This document shows positions 48,201 through 61,116 of a stretch of 64,000 nucleotides of DNA, in pieces. This DNA is from Augochlora pura. Taxonomy: Eukaryota; Arthropoda; Insecta; Hymenoptera; Halictidae. The stretch is from contig NC_135781.1 of assembly GCF_028453695.1 (NCBI RefSeq), positions 17,235,640-17,299,639 on the forward strand, read 5' to 3'. The position numbers and the translations under genes are program-made. The notes beneath the pieces were generated by a model. The model did not search any database. It was not told the DNA's origin and worked only from the letters and a program-made list of their open reading frames with translations. Position 1 is the first letter of the stretch. Each line of letters opens with the position of its first letter.

Positions 48201-50588
48201 ATCACGGACTAAAAGAGTGAGAAAGGGACAGTGAAAATCACTTTAAATTTCACAGGCACTGATGCTCTCTTGACTGGTTTTCACGAATCTACGAAAGCTT
48301 TTATTTACGGTCGAACTGGCTCTCTTATTTTCAATGGCTCGGTGGCCAAACCGCTAACGGGGAGTTATACACGCTCGGCTATGATACCCCCGTTTTGGGA
48401 GCTGAAGAATGTGCCGGAAGTAATCGATGAAAAAATGCTACCCGTTCCATTTAACCGTAACCGTGGCGCACGCATTACCGAAGTCGTTGACCCAGTACGA
48501 TCTTTTGTGTTCCCCCGTTTGCAGCAATGAAAAGGTTAAGGCAATTCCGTATCGCGTTTCGCCGATCTCTTGTTTATCACTGCGAAAAAATGCCGACGAG
48601 TATTTTCCCCAGAACTTGCTGCGCGCTTTTCAATTATCGGGAAAGCTTCCGTGCAGTGGCTCAAGTTCCTGCCAATCGAACGAGTAATACTAGAATGATC
48701 GTTTCGAAAACACTAATTCGTAGCATTTCCTCTGCACTCGAAATCACGATTCCATTGTTGCAAATTTATTTCCCGGCCATTCCTCGCCAGGAACGAGCTC
48801 GTCGGCGAATAAATAAAGCACAAAACGTACTACCGCCGTCAAGATTAATTTGAACGTCGGTCTGTGTTCGACTCTTCCCGACTTTATTCCGCTTTTTATT
48901 CGCGCCGGTCGTCAAAAAGTGTGAGCCCTCATAAAGCGGAAAAATTCAGTGAAATGCAATTAGACGTTCCAGCGGAAAAGGAGCCAGCGAAAGGACAGAC
49001 TGTGTCAGTTGAACTGTAAACACCGCGATCTTTTCCTAAGAAAGGAAAAACGTGGTATTTAATACGGTGCATCATACCGAGAATAGCCGGCGGAAAGCAT
49101 CTCAAATATAATGCTATCTCCGACCCGACAAGAGTGTATCAGATAATGAGTGAAATGCAGGAAGGCGGAACAAAAATTTTACTGTGACGAATATATAAGC
49201 GCTTGTGAAAAGGTTCAGATTTTTTCCAACGACGATAAATTTAAAACCAGCTTCCTATGGTAGTTGGGGAATTTAATGTGCTAGGTTGCAATTGGCAGAC
49301 CGTTTAATGTACGTATTTATCCTGATTCGCGCTTTCTTTCGTCTGTTTTAGATCTCTATGTTTGGCGAATTTAAAGTTACGAGTATAGTATCCGGTGCAG
49401 AGAAATGCGATTACGTGTGAAGTTCCGTGTGTAACAAATCAGCGCAAAAATGATTCGAGCGATTTAAAGAAAGCTACGAATTGCTGGAGAAAGAGTCGTA
49501 TTAAAATCCCCACAAGAGATGTACTTGCGTAAAAGTATCCCAATGGAATTAATCAGATGCATAAAAGCGACTTAATTCGATCAGTTTTCATAGAATCTTG
49601 TTACTGTGATTATTGACAGAAAGGTTTCGTGCGCACGACAACGCATGACCGGCTTCTCTAATTCATAAAAAATAAAAGATATTGCACGGGAAGTTTAAAC
49701 GTCTCTGTTATCTTCAATTATCATGCACTCCCATCTGTGTCCAACTTTATTGCAAATTACCCGTTTTAACGCTAGAAGGATTAATTGTATAAAGGCTTGT
49801 TTGCGACATAATGTTGTATGTACGTATTTAATTTTTCAAGATTCTAAAATTAGAATGACAGAAGAGATTGCGATTGAAATGAAACTTTCGCCGTGTGTTT
49901 CAAAATTTCTGTGATAGATACATATATATCTAAAAAGAAAAGGCAGCAACAGACATGAAAATTGTCTGGAGGGTTTTCGAAAGAATTTTAAATACTTTTT
50001 CTTTTGTAATGTGTATCCTACATTCTAAGCTAATTAAATAACATACAACAATAACAATACTTATTTTAAATAAAATGTGATAATGCTGTATCAATAATTT
50101 AACGGAGATAAAAAACAGATATTTTTACATTTTCGTATTATTATTTTCGCGACACTTTCTGCTTCAAATATGAATTTGTTTGTAGATCGTGGTGCAACCG
50201 GCTAAGGAATGATTATGCGTGGAGAAATGAATGGGAAACAGCAATAACAGTTTTCCTTACGGACAACTAGTTTACGGATATGAAAATTTACGCGATTCAT
50301 GCACTCCTGAATAAGACCTGGTTGACTTGTCTGATCATGGTTGGATGATTCTACTGTTTGTATATACGTTTCAAAAATGATGTCATGTTCAAAACAGCAG
50401 TGAACTTAAATTTTGTACATGTATATAGAAATTGACGAATTATTGAACAAGTACTGTAAAAGCGTATCGTCGAAAGTAAAACTGATTAGGTTCGTAAAAC
50501 GTTCAAACACTTTGAATGTCATATTAGTAATTCACGCGAACATTGTCCGACAATAGTATAAAAATAATACGCAGTGTTCGAGACTTAC
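39292..50588 (-). other. Long noncoding stretch, probably intron of the gene whose first coding exon is at 50.6 kb
   Basis: No exon, element terminus or RNA gene could be supported over 11.3 kb. GC-richer islands occur at about 41000-41450, 42400-43280, 44000-45250, 46800-47300 and 48200-49000, separated by AT-rich DNA. Open frames inside them (133 codons at 45235-45636 plus; 99 at 48231-48530 plus; 108 at 48527-48853 plus) have no recognisable domain. Because the 50.6 kb exon ends in a good donor pointing left, this DNA is most simply its first intron. Confidence 0.45.
50583..50588 (-). promoter_or_regulatory. Splice donor GTAAGT of the signal-peptide exon
   Basis: A perfect match to the animal 5' splice-site consensus, immediately after codon 28 plus one base. 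Together with the ATG context it decides the strand and extent of the exon. Confidence 0.75.
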
Positions 50589-50673
50589 CAAAAGAACCAC
50601 CGACAGCCGCCAACTTGAAGACGCCCCATAACAGGTAAGTGTAGATAATCCGGACCTGCATCCACCAATCCAT
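50589..50673 (-). CDS. First coding exon of a secreted or membrane protein (signal peptide), gene unidentified
   Basis: On the minus strand an ATG in a favourable context (CACACCATGG, ATG at 50673-50671) opens 28 codons reading MDWWMQVRIIYTYLLWGVF then KLAAVGGSF. The exon ends in G followed by GTAAGT (50588-50583), a consensus splice donor in phase 1. The translation is a charged/aromatic N-tip, a hydrophobic core (IIYTYLLWGVF) and a small-residue tail (AAVGGS), i.e. a signal peptide with a plausible cleavage region, or a signal anchor. A signal-peptide exon that ends in phase 1 just after the cleavage region is typical of extracellular-domain genes such as the immunoglobulin superfamily, but I do not recognise the protein. 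It sits at the edge of a GC-rich upstream region, and its downstream intron must run left. No second exon was identified. Confidence 0.75.
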
Positions 50674-51370
50674 GGTGTGTACAAGCCTCGTCCGCCCTGT
50701 GCGGGCAGCCTGCTACTCGACCCTAATCAACCTCGATCGGCCTTGACGCAAGTCATGCGATAAATCGAAGCGGTTCACGTGTCGGTCCTTTCGCCGTCGA
50801 TCGGCGGGAAACTGGACACGTTTCTCAGCTCGCCACTGCTAGAAGGTCCGCGCAGGATCATCGAGATCGCGACGAGTAACTATCTCGATGCACTGACCGC
50901 TAACCCCCCATATGGTTCACTCGCGAGATCATCCATTGGGACCACGTTCACCGGAAAAACGCGAAACGATAGCAATCACGGATCGTGATTTTTCGTAAGC
51001 AACACGATATCCGCAATCGATGTCACCGTTGATTCACCGTGGCAAGTTTTGTCGCACTTAGGAGTGAGCGTGCAACGACAACGACGCCTGTCGAGCACAA
51101 TCTCACGCCTGGTACACGGCGAGAGCGGAGGTCCCGAACCGAAAAGTCTTCCGAAGAAAAGATCGGATCCCTCTATCCTCTCTGACGACACTTGCCGGCC
51201 GCGCCGCTCGCGTACGTGTTGTCCGAATCACGACAGCTCAAACACTGACGTCGCGGCAGCTTTCTCAGCCGTTCTACCCTCCCTCCGCCAGCCCCTCCAC
51301 CCACGCACCGAACCACCACCCTGTGTTTTTCTCTCCGTTGAGCACCCTCGGTCGACGGATCCCACCGCGT

Positions 51371-51410
51371 GCTCCAAGCAGCTCCAAACAGCTCCAAGCG
51401 GTTTCAAACG
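51371..51410. repeat. 10-bp tandem repeat, 4 copies
   Basis: GCTCCAAGCA, GCTCCAAACA, GCTCCAAGCG and GTTTCAAACG in succession. Confidence 0.85.
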
Positions 51411-54389
51411 GCACGAAACGGCTCCCGCGTTTTCGTCTCCCTGGATAATCGTCCTCTAATGCCCGCGTCCCCGATGCCTTATCGGCGAGACCTGCTCCTG
51501 GGAATCGGCTCCTTCGCAGGAAACGACGTCCGTCCGGCTATTTCTGGAGCGAGTCGAACGATGCATGGTTGGCGTGCACCGGTCACCGAGCCGCCTCCGT
51601 GAGCAATTAATCAAGCTTTTAAGCCGTTTCTTGTGACTTAGCCCAGCCGCCACGATTTACAGAAACTAACCGATTCCTGTGGAGCTTCCTTCGCCGGCGG
51701 TACTTTCGTTGAGATTCTCCTAACGGTTTACTTTTTACGTAGATCACTAAAGGTTAGTCCTGTCAAGGGTTTCAGTCGAGGTCCTTCTGGCACTTAGATT
51801 ACTGGCACACTTAGATTTCGTTAAAATAGCGACACCGAGACAATTAGCTTAAAACGATCACATGCATCACACGTACACGAAACATCAATAACTGAGCTTA
51901 GCCTAACAGGGTGAGTATAGTTCACGTAGCATAGCGTATACTTCGTATTATGTACTTTGGCGTGGATCGTAGGAGACACGAAGCTGTTTTCTAACGGTTG
52001 GAGACAATGGAAGAAACGCAGATGCGCCCTCTTTCCTCTTCGGAAGAAAGTGTGCGCGTCGACTACAGGCCGAAGGAGTTTCCCTCGGGAATGGTGTCTC
52101 GTAGTCCTGGCACTCCGGTTTGTTTCAACGGCGGGACACTGTCAGGAAGCTCCGGTACGCACACCTCAGCGCTGTCGCTCGTACCTTCTCCACGTGAAGA
52201 GGACCGTCCGAACTTGAGCGTGAGATCTGCCGGGGCTTTCCTTCTGGGTTCGCTTGAACGATGATCTTCGAACTCGCCGGGGTCCGAGCAGTGTCGAAGG
52301 TTCTCGGTCGCAGCCGATACTATCCTGGTAGAGCCCTCTAACGCCGAACGGTGCTGGTATTTGGCGCGGCGGGCTCGTCCTTCGATCGGAGGAGCAGCAA
52401 AACGTCCCGCACGTATCCACTGAAACCCAAGGTAGAGACTAGTAGCCGACGCGAAGGAGTCAGGCCGCGGAGGTTCGCCAAAAGGGGGGAGGATAAGGGA
52501 GAACGAGCGGCCGCGACAGGAAAGCAAGGAGGAAGGGACAGAAACTGCGGGAGAGGCAGCAACTCGCGACTGGAATCATCGTGGACAAGGGGCCGAGGGG
52601 AGAGAGCCAAGTCAGCGGGCGAGCCGGTCGTCGAACCGGTTTCCACGCAAGAGATCGCAACAGGCCAATTGGAAATACCACTGACAATGAGTCCACCGTC
52701 GACCTCTTTATGATCCTCCCGGCGCTAACCCGACTATTTAGAGTCTGCTCGCTGGGCCTAGATCCCGATAAGACTGTAACTACGATCCGGTCGCAACGAT
52801 CTACCACGAGGCCAAGTCTGCCTTCCCAACCGACCGATCTTGCATTTTATTAAAGAGGCAAAGACGACCAGCGCGAACGGCGGCGGCTCCGGCTAAAGAT
52901 CAAGAACGACATCCAGGTTCCCGCGCGTGCTAATAACTACTATCGAGAAGGATCATTCCAGGCATTTCAAAAATTTTACGAACATGCGTGACCCAACCTT
53001 TCAACCTGGCCAAGTATTCCGCGACATCGCGGACGAAGCGGTAAGGTTCGATCCCTGGTTGAAGCTCACCGCGATTGATCGGCAACTACGGATACATGTT
53101 TTGCAAGGCCGACTGGACAAGTACCAGGCTCTGTTTACAATTTTCCCGGGAACAATCGCCGCGAGTCGAACAATCGAAATTGTCCGTTGTTCGCAGTTCG
53201 CGGTCCAATTTTTGATTAAAAATGACACCGAGGGCGCATAAATTTCCGTTTTTTTTTTTTTAAATTTCCGGTTACCCGCTCGTCTCGGTGACTGCACTCG
53301 TCGCGGAATATTGCGATCCGACTTCAATTAACGGTCGCCGCATAAGCAACGCGTGCATTATTGATGTCCTGCTTGTAACTATCGCCGACTGATTAATAAA
53401 CATGTTTCACCGCGCTATTGATAATAATTTGCCACGCTTCTCCCAACAGGGAGAATATTTAAAAACGCAATGCCAACTGACGACGAATACTTTATTTTCC
53501 ATTTCCATTGTTCGCGCGAACACTGGAAGAACGACGACCAGCGATGGCGCGAGATCGGCGCGAATCAGCGACAAGTAGCTCGACTCGACAGAGCAAACGT
53601 TTGCCGTTCTAAGCGAAACTCGCGAAATTCGATTCTCCGGTTGAAAGCAACAAACGACCGGTCGGTTACCAGCGTTCCCGTGCAATAGCGTAGAGGCGAT
53701 TAAATGGTGCCGAATCGAGCGGTTGTACGTTCAAATGATTAATTTAGCGGAGGTTGAACGACGTGGCCCGATCGTTTACACTTTTAGCGGTCCGAAGATT
53801 GGTACCGGAGAAAATAAGAGTTAATAGGATGCACAGAGAAAATGAAGAAAAGAAGGAGAGAAAAAAAAAGAGAAGGATGAGATAGAAAGAGAAGAGAAAG
53901 GCTCGTTCTACTCGCCATTAAGCAATTTTATCTTGCGAACGTATATACCAACATATATACGCATTTATATATTACATACAGAATACAACATATCCGAAGA
54001 GGAACCGAGAGTCTCTCCGGCGGGAAGCACGAGAACGATCTCGCGTGCGATCCACCGGAGAAACTTCTCCCCTCTTCTACGAAAAAATTCTTTTCCAGTG
54101 TCTACAGACTCGTACCTTCCCGTCCCCGTCCGGTTTCCGGCGCGAAGACTGACAAGTATAGGGTAACGAACAGAGACAGTTTGACGATTAGTAAACACGT
54201 GCGCAGCGACTGCCAGGCGCGGGAGATTCTCGGAGGTTTCTTCTTTGGTCTCTTTCTACGCGCGCGGAGCCGATGTAGTATCACGCGACACGCCGACGAC
54301 GACCGTCGCCGATGACCCGTTGCGATCGTCACGATGACCGATCACGATCTTCTCTATCCCAATGAAATTCTACTCCGAGCGGGCGTTAC

Positions 54390-54459
54390 GTGTCCCGGCC
54401 CGACCCATCCCGTCCCGACCCATGCCGTCTCGTGCCGTCCCGTCCCGTCCCGTCTCGTG
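54390..54459. repeat. CCCGT pentanucleotide repeat, degenerate
   Basis: A run of CCCGT/CCCGA/CCCAT/TCCCG units, with the most regular part GTCCCGTCCCGTCCCGTCTC at 54437-54456. Confidence 0.85.
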
Positions 54460-54576
54460 AGCGCCTCGACGATCGGTCCTCTGAACGTCGCGACGCTGCA
54501 CGTCCCACAGAATCACGATCCGCACTGGTACGCCATCGAGCGTTAGGGAAACTTCAGCAGCCCTCCGACATTCAAC

Positions 54577-54711
54577 CCCCACCAGCACGACCGCCACCTC
54601 CGACGCCACCACCACGCCGGCACCAGCACAGCACCAGTACCACCACCGCTGCTACCGCCGCCGCTGCCACCACCACCGAAGTCGTTCCTACCACCACCGA
54701 CTACCCCGACG
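54577..54711. repeat. CCA/CCG trinucleotide-rich tract
   Basis: Dominated by CCACCA, GCCGCC and CACCAG triplets. It stays open in more than one frame, giving poly-Pro/Thr/Ala translations, so no frame should be trusted. Confidence 0.8.
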
Positions 54712-55430
54712 AACTATGAACGCGTCAGAATGTGTACGGCGTGCAACACTCATACCAACACCACCCTTTGGTTCTTCAGCGACGAACTTTGCGCGCACGC
54801 TACTATCTGCCTCCACGTCGGTGGTATGCGCGAGCGCACCAGGTACCCGCTCGCAACCCCCTCTTTTTCCCCCCTCGCGTTCTCCCGCGACCTCCCTCAA
54901 CCTTCCCGAGCCTCCCTCAGTCTCCCTTGGCCCGCCACACCACCACCGGCAAGTTTCTCGATTTTATCTCCCCACCTCCCACCCCACCTGCTTTTTCTTC
55001 GCCCTCTTCCTTTCACCCTTTCGCATCTTTCTTTTTACTTTCGAGCCGGCTCTCCCTTCTCCTCTTAGACACCCCCACCCGCGCTCCAAGGTAACCCTCC
55101 CGCACGGCCACGGGATTACAACCACGCTGCATGACGATTTCGGACGAAAACATTGTCGAGTGGTTGCTCGAGATCCGAGTCTGGAGGATCCTGAGTGTGT
55201 TCCGAAGAAGACCGCGTGCGCCCTTCACGAATCCCTGCGATCCTAGCGTGCAATAGCGGATGAAGCCGCACGTGGAGGAGGAAATGTGGTTATCTCGCCG
55301 ACAGTTGAGTAGACCACCATATCGACCAGGTTTTTCCCGAAAACATTGGATTTCTTTCGTTGCGAATCTATTCGGTCGGTTCCGCGACGGATGTATCGCA
55401 CGAAAAAATTAATTCGTCGCCGCATTCGAA

Positions 55431-56077
55431 TTATTTAGCAAACAACTTTTTCAGACAACTGAGCAACTTCAACGATAATGGAGCTAAGAAATTAACCGCT
55501 CAGTCAGTCATGCTTTCATAAAGTTTCAATTGCGTAAAAAAGTGCGGGGCATAAATGTTATTACTCTCCTAACACCTCGAAATGCAACCAACGTATGATA
55601 TTATGCTCAAACGGACCGTCCAAAAATTATGGAATTAACCATTTGCCGTACGCTCCAAGGTGCTCGGGATTGAAATCTTTGCTGCTCGTAAACGCTCTTG
55701 CTTTATACAGATATATATGTTGGAATTTGTACTGTATTCTATAATTATTTTATGAAAATATTTACTAAATTTGGATGAACAAATAATTATAACGATAGCT
55801 CTTGCAATTTATCTTTTATAATTTTTTATTCTGACCAGACTCATAATTCCACTTGGGCTCGGTCAGAAATGTCTACTTATAAAAACGTGGTAATCCTATC
55901 GTAGCAGTGACTGTTTAAATAGGTACATCAAAGGGTTATCACTCCCAGAAACGTCAAACGATTTTTATCCTGTGTAATTTACAAAAATGTTCTGGTGAGT
56001 TTTAATAGATCGTTGAAAAACGAACACTGTCCAATGTTGTTCGTTCCATATGGTTTTTTAGTAGCCTGGAAGGTACA
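55431..56077. other. AT-rich noncoding stretch
   Basis: No gene recognised. Composition drops sharply back to AT-rich after the GC-rich region. Confidence 0.5.
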
Positions 56078-56167
56078 TTTGTAACATCCGGTTTTGCCCC
56101 ACATTCCCCTATAAGTCGAATGATGTTGGATCGAGCTGAACAGGTGGCAATGTGAAGAGCGTTCATC
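56078..56167 (-). CDS. Ankyrin-repeat-like exon or fragment
   Basis: The minus strand reads MNALHIATCSARSNIIRLIG then ECGAKPDVTN, which matches the ankyrin consensus (xTALHIAAxxGHxxIVRLLxxxGAxPxxxN) in order and spacing: the ALHIA helix-1 core, the IIRLI helix-2 core and the GA turn. It is preceded by a plausible 3' splice site (TTCCTACCTC...TTATTCACAG|G at 56168), so it could be a genuine internal exon. The 3' boundary is weak: the best GT is AAT|GTACCT at 56077. The frame stays open on both sides (56002-56307), so exon limits are uncertain. Only one repeat is seen and no neighbouring ankyrin exons were recognised within several kb. The alternative is a decayed copy of an ankyrin gene. Confidence 0.4.
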
Positions 56168-56307
56168 CTGTGAATAAGTCGCATGAGGTAGGAATATTCA
56201 GCGCAGCGCAAGAAACACATGACGTACAAATCATTTCTATGGCTCCGCCAGTATGTTTCCTTAATCCTGCTGTTCGCTTCAAGTCTATACATGTAATCCG
56301 AGCCCAT

Positions 56308-59300
56308 ACGTGCAGCGTTTTAAAATATTCCTTTCTCCTGTTCAAAGTGTTCCTGCTTTAAAGTTGAACAATAATTCATACGCGACGAAAGTTCAAGAAT
56401 GTGACGTATGGATTACACGTTTGCTCAATCCGTGGTGATAATCACTTAGGTACTTTCCAATTATACATTCGCTTATCGAATTAGCATGGCCTAAAAGACT
56501 ATGGAGATCGAAATTAATATGGTGTCTTTTGACACCTTAACGTTTAAATTCAAATAATCGTCGAAACTATCGGAATTTCAAATTGTCAGTTTTTCAATTG
56601 ATCCGAAAAACTAACAGATTTCAATTTGAGCAATTTATTGACACATTGAGGCGTATTTATTAAAGATTATTTAATCATGTTATAAATTCTAGTTTAATTC
56701 ATCAATCTACAAAATATGGATATACATAAATGCAATCAAGCATGTTTTGCCGCTATAGGGACGATAATAAAGAAACTGTTATCTTCTTAACTTTTTATTT
56801 TTATACTTCTTTCCTTATTCAATAACACAGTTGTCACAGATCCCTAGTTGTTTTACCATGATTTTTATAGGTACATATCTATGAAAATAAAATACATGTG
56901 GATTGAACCAGAATAGAAGAGCAAAAGGCGTTATTCAATTTTTTTCATTCAATCACAGCGACGATCTGCATAAAATGCAACATGCCAGAAAACATGTGAA
57001 TATCAAAGTTATGTAGCAACTCCCGTATTTTCTGTTACAACTGAAGTGGGGATTCTCTAATGTGATTATAATTGATATCACATCGTAAAATGGTGCTGAT
57101 ATTTACATGTAAAGTTGTTTAAAATTGGACACTCTCATAAAATCCGTAAGGTGTCCAAAGGCACCTCATGTTAGAAATAAATATACCATATGCACATTTT
57201 GAGATACAGAATGAGCGGAAGGAAAATGATATCACTGAATTAATGTAACAACTATTGTACGAAAAGCCAAAAAATTAGTTACAAAGAAATAATTAAACTT
57301 CGAGAATAATTTAAAATTAAAAATTTTAAAGTGTCTTTTGACACTGCTTGGTAAAAATAGTGACGTAACCTTGAATCGCATAGTTGACATAACATTATAA
57401 CCTTGCATCAACAGAATGTTGTATTTTGCTCGATGATGTATTCAGGTCACATCACTTACGATTTTGTAAAAATACAGTATTCTTCAGATTTTGGCTAAAC
57501 GAATAAATCCATAACAATTTTATAATTATTTTAATGCAACGACCCCATGTTGTAATTCCTCAATATCCCACCGACCGTTAATCAACGTTATTGTTGCGGC
57601 GAAAACTCGTTCAGTTATTCTTGCCAAAAAAATCTATTCCTCTCGAAATGAATTTTCATCGAAAAAATGTTCCATAATAACGTTTGTTGGATACGGTTAC
57701 TCGAACCTTCCGTTTAGAATGTAAACCTTACATGGTTTCGAATCAATCTCGTGTTTAATTGAAATTCCAATCATGCATGTCGTAACACGATCCGCGAAGG
57801 AGCAAATCAATACCAGAGCCGAACACATTCTCATTGAATTCGCAAGATTTCCGTTTTTTATACGCGTGACAAGATCAAAATGGGTTCGGGTCGTCGGTAG
57901 CGTAATTTCACTATAATTCGGCTTAATTGGGCAAGGTTTCCACTCGGCGAGGTTGTGGAGCGTAAAAGGGAAAGAAGGTTGCTTGTGCGATAAAACACAA
58001 TCGAAACGTGTTGTTCGCAGTCAATGCAACTGAGACATCGTCCTTAACAAGCGTTGTTTCTTTTTAATTCTCTCGTGCAGTTGTTCTCCGCCCTCTTAAA
58101 CGTCACTCCCATAATTTAAACAAATTCAGATGAGAGCGAAACACGTGATTAAATTACGTCGTCGCGCACTTTTCCATTTCCCTCGTTGCGAACTTCCTCG
58201 GGCTTCGCCGTCTTAACTGATTCTTAAGTAATCCCGCGTATTGTAGCATCCCGTGACTTTCTTTCCGTCAATTTGTCTGAATCCGAATATTTTGCCGAAC
58301 AGTTCGCAATTACGCATAATCCAGATTATCGCGCGATAAGAATCTTGTATCTTTGGAAGGATCCCTCGCCGTGACAAAAATATGAAATCGATTCGAAGAG
58401 AATGGTCCATGCTCGCCGGAGTATTTGTAGACCGAAATTGGAATCGCAAGTTTCCAAATACACATTACATTCTCGATTTATACGGAGGGATTGCGAATCA
58501 TTCCGCGTGTGCCAACACGACGCCGTTACGAATGCACTTGTCGGATCTTCTTCCAACTACGACATATTCCGCCTGAACGCATCGATAGCGGTCTAGAAAT
58601 AAATAATCCGTTAATCTTTTAATACCTAACGATGGATTAGAAAACTACGCGACTCCGGAAATCGTTGGAACCTGACTTGCAAATTTTCAGCAAAATTTTC
58701 TGCATGTGAAATAATTCAGAGACACCATATTTAGATAAAAAATATAAGTTTTTTCATATGCACACGACATTTGCTTTTTCCTACTTAGTCAGGATGTATC
58801 TTTATCTTTGTGAAAGTGTTCTGCATTTTTCCAGACCGCGAATTTTTGCATTCTTAATATATGGAATAGTTGATGGGAAAAAAAATGTAAAGTATTCAAA
58901 TTTTATATTTCGTACGAGGTCGTGTTATGATACTTGATCAAACGCAGTGCTGGATAAAACTGGCGGGATTTGAACTATACATGTAAAATGATATTTTAAA
59001 ACACAATTTATCTATTTAGATCAATCTAAATGACATTTCAAATCTACATAGCATGTCAGAGATGCCATTGAAATATTATATTTCTTGAGAGTAGAAATGG
59101 ATAATTGAAATACGCAATAATAGAAGGCGAGAACGATATTTGCGAACTAAATTAATTTCCGTAGCACTCCAAAACTATCTTACGAACGAATGACGTTCTT
59201 TGAAACCAGAGGCTGCATTCCCTCAAATGGTTTAGTATTGTATCATTCTCTTAATTAAAACAATTAAAAGAATTTAAGTATTGATAATTCTTACCGACGG

Positions 59301-61116
59301 ACGATGCGCGTCTTTATCAGTCCTATGTTTCTGATGCGTGCGATCCTATTCCCGCTGTCTTTTATCTCTCTTCCACGCAGCGTCCACTTCGCATTCGGCG
59401 TGCACACGAGACAGTTTAGAATATGAATTTATAATACGATTGTTAACTATTCAATTACATTTATACATTACCTGTGTTCGTATATTCCATTACGGCCAAG
59501 CTCCTGCTATCAATAATCATTTGGACATCAAAGATATAATGTTCAAATGCTGTTAATACAATGAGACGAATAAATCTTGATAAATATTTGAGATGCGATT
59601 TCATTTTTATTCTATCATGTGCGTACAGTTGTATTTAATCATATTCTACTAAGCCACCTTTATATTTTCGCTAATTGAGAAATATAAAAATTTAAAATAG
59701 TTCTCTCAACGTGCTCGGTAATATTAGTGTTAATTGCTAAATTTAAGAATTCTATTGCGGTCATTCTTTCGACGTGGCCTCTTGACTTTCTCGGCTCCTT
59801 TTCCCTTCCCAACACGTTTTAACGACGAGAATTGTTCGGTCCGGACTACGAGAAGCCAATATTCTAACGTTAAAAAATTAATAGACTATTCTTTGAAAGT
59901 TATACAGGTTACACGAGCAGCGCAAGCGTCGCACCGGTTACACCGTGAGTAGGAATGTGAATATTTCGTGGGCTAAAAATGCGCGCCACGTTACAAATCT
60001 TTTCATTGTTGAAGATTGTTAAATTTTCACAGCAGTTGATCAAATTAATTATGTCGAACTCGCAGGCATGTTGTACTTTCATACAGTGCCGATAGGATGT
60101 TGGTCGGACGATTTTTCAGTCCGATAAATCCGGGCCTCGGTTTCGACTCGTCGCGATATGTAAACCTTCTGACTTGCGTACGGCTATTATCCGTTCGAGT
60201 GTTTCGCGATAAAACGTTATTTTCTCGGAAAATATCAAGCTACGTTCGGAAATATTAAACGCAAACAGCAGGCAAAACGCAGATCCAGCACAGCTTCGGC
60301 AACAAATATGGGGGACATGGCCTTCCGGAACATTGTCAAACAACGGTTGGGTAAACAGTGAATAACTGTGTGCAATAAAACGAAATAACAGTAACTGATA
60401 CCCACGCTGATTGGTTAATTTCTATATACTCGTTTCATGATAAATACGAACCAACCCGTCACGACGAATCTTACATCTAAATATGAAAAAACTTATCCGA
60501 CTTCCGTATTCTGCTATTTCAACCCTAACGATGAGTATCATTTGTAGAATGCCTCGATGAAAAAATTTGTATTTCGAGTGGAAGAGTCTAACAAGTTAAA
60601 CGAAGAGTTATCGGATTTACTGTGAAATATATTTTTTTGATACCTGTAGTGTCAAATAAACTGTATTTATTCCTTCACTATTCTTACGCTCCAGTTTTTG
60701 CGATTAACAACTCTTGTTGTGTTGCCCAAAGTTTAATGATCTAAATTATGGAAACGTTGTGCACTGTTGAAATTTTTCTTGTACGTATTAGTATGAATCA
60801 GATCAAAGTAACTACGAGATAAAATAACATTGTAATGAACGATCGATTTAATATTATGCATTAATTTTGTACATTGTAATATTATATAAATGATGGAAAA
60901 TATTATTTAAGAGTTATATGAGATTAATTCGTTGCATTGATTCATTACACTTACCGAATTTTTACATGACTCTTTAATAATTTAGGTTCGTCCAATTCAT
61001 AATGCACATTACCAACGCTCACCAAATTGTATAAACTTATAGAAACTTATAGAAATTATAGGCAATTACAAAAAAATTTATAGAAGTTGTATAAAATTAT
61101 ATAAAATCTATACAGT
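56308..61116. other. AT-rich noncoding stretch
   Basis: No gene supported. Short palindromes GTGTCTTTTGACAC occur at 56523-56536 and 57332-57345, with a related GGTGTCCAAAGGCACC near 57151. GC-richer islands at 57890-58600 and 60050-60350 carry domainless frames. A donor-like string on the minus strand (GTCG|GTAAGAATT, near 59296) follows about 130 bp of GC-richer DNA, but no coding sequence supports an exon. 60960-61110 contains short AACTTATAGAA-type repeats. Confidence 0.5.

Larger units (their letters stand above)
50674..55430 (-). promoter_or_regulatory. GC/CpG-rich upstream region: presumed 5' leader and promoter of the minus-strand gene
   Basis: About 4.7 kb of strikingly higher G+C and CpG than the rest of the window, starting right at the ATG of the signal-peptide exon and fading out near 55.4 kb. 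It is full of overlapping open frames on both strands (up to 176 codons at 54716-55246 plus, 154 at 52063-52527 minus) with low-complexity Ser/Pro/Arg-rich translations, and I consider none of them real. It contains simple repeats, listed separately. The exact transcription start and any leader introns could not be placed. Confidence 0.45.

Noticed and set aside
48231..48853. Two overlapping plus-strand frames of about 100 codons
   Set aside because: GTG start for the first; no recognisable motif; the overlap suggests a GC-richer island rather than genes.
53030..53075. GGTTCGATCCC string resembling a tRNA T-arm
   Set aside because: No matching acceptor, D or anticodon stems could be built around it.
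54390..54719. Open frame ending in DEL, suggestive of an ER-retention tail
   Set aside because: The frame is made of CCCGT and CCA/CCG repeats and starts in repeat DNA; the tail is coincidental.
54716..55246. 176-codon plus-strand open frame
   Set aside because: Pyrimidine-driven Ser/Pro-rich translation open in several frames at once; inside the presumed promoter region.
59296..59430. Minus-strand donor-like GTAAGA after GC-richer DNA, considered as a noncoding leader exon
   Set aside because: No coding sequence, promoter element or partner exon to support it.
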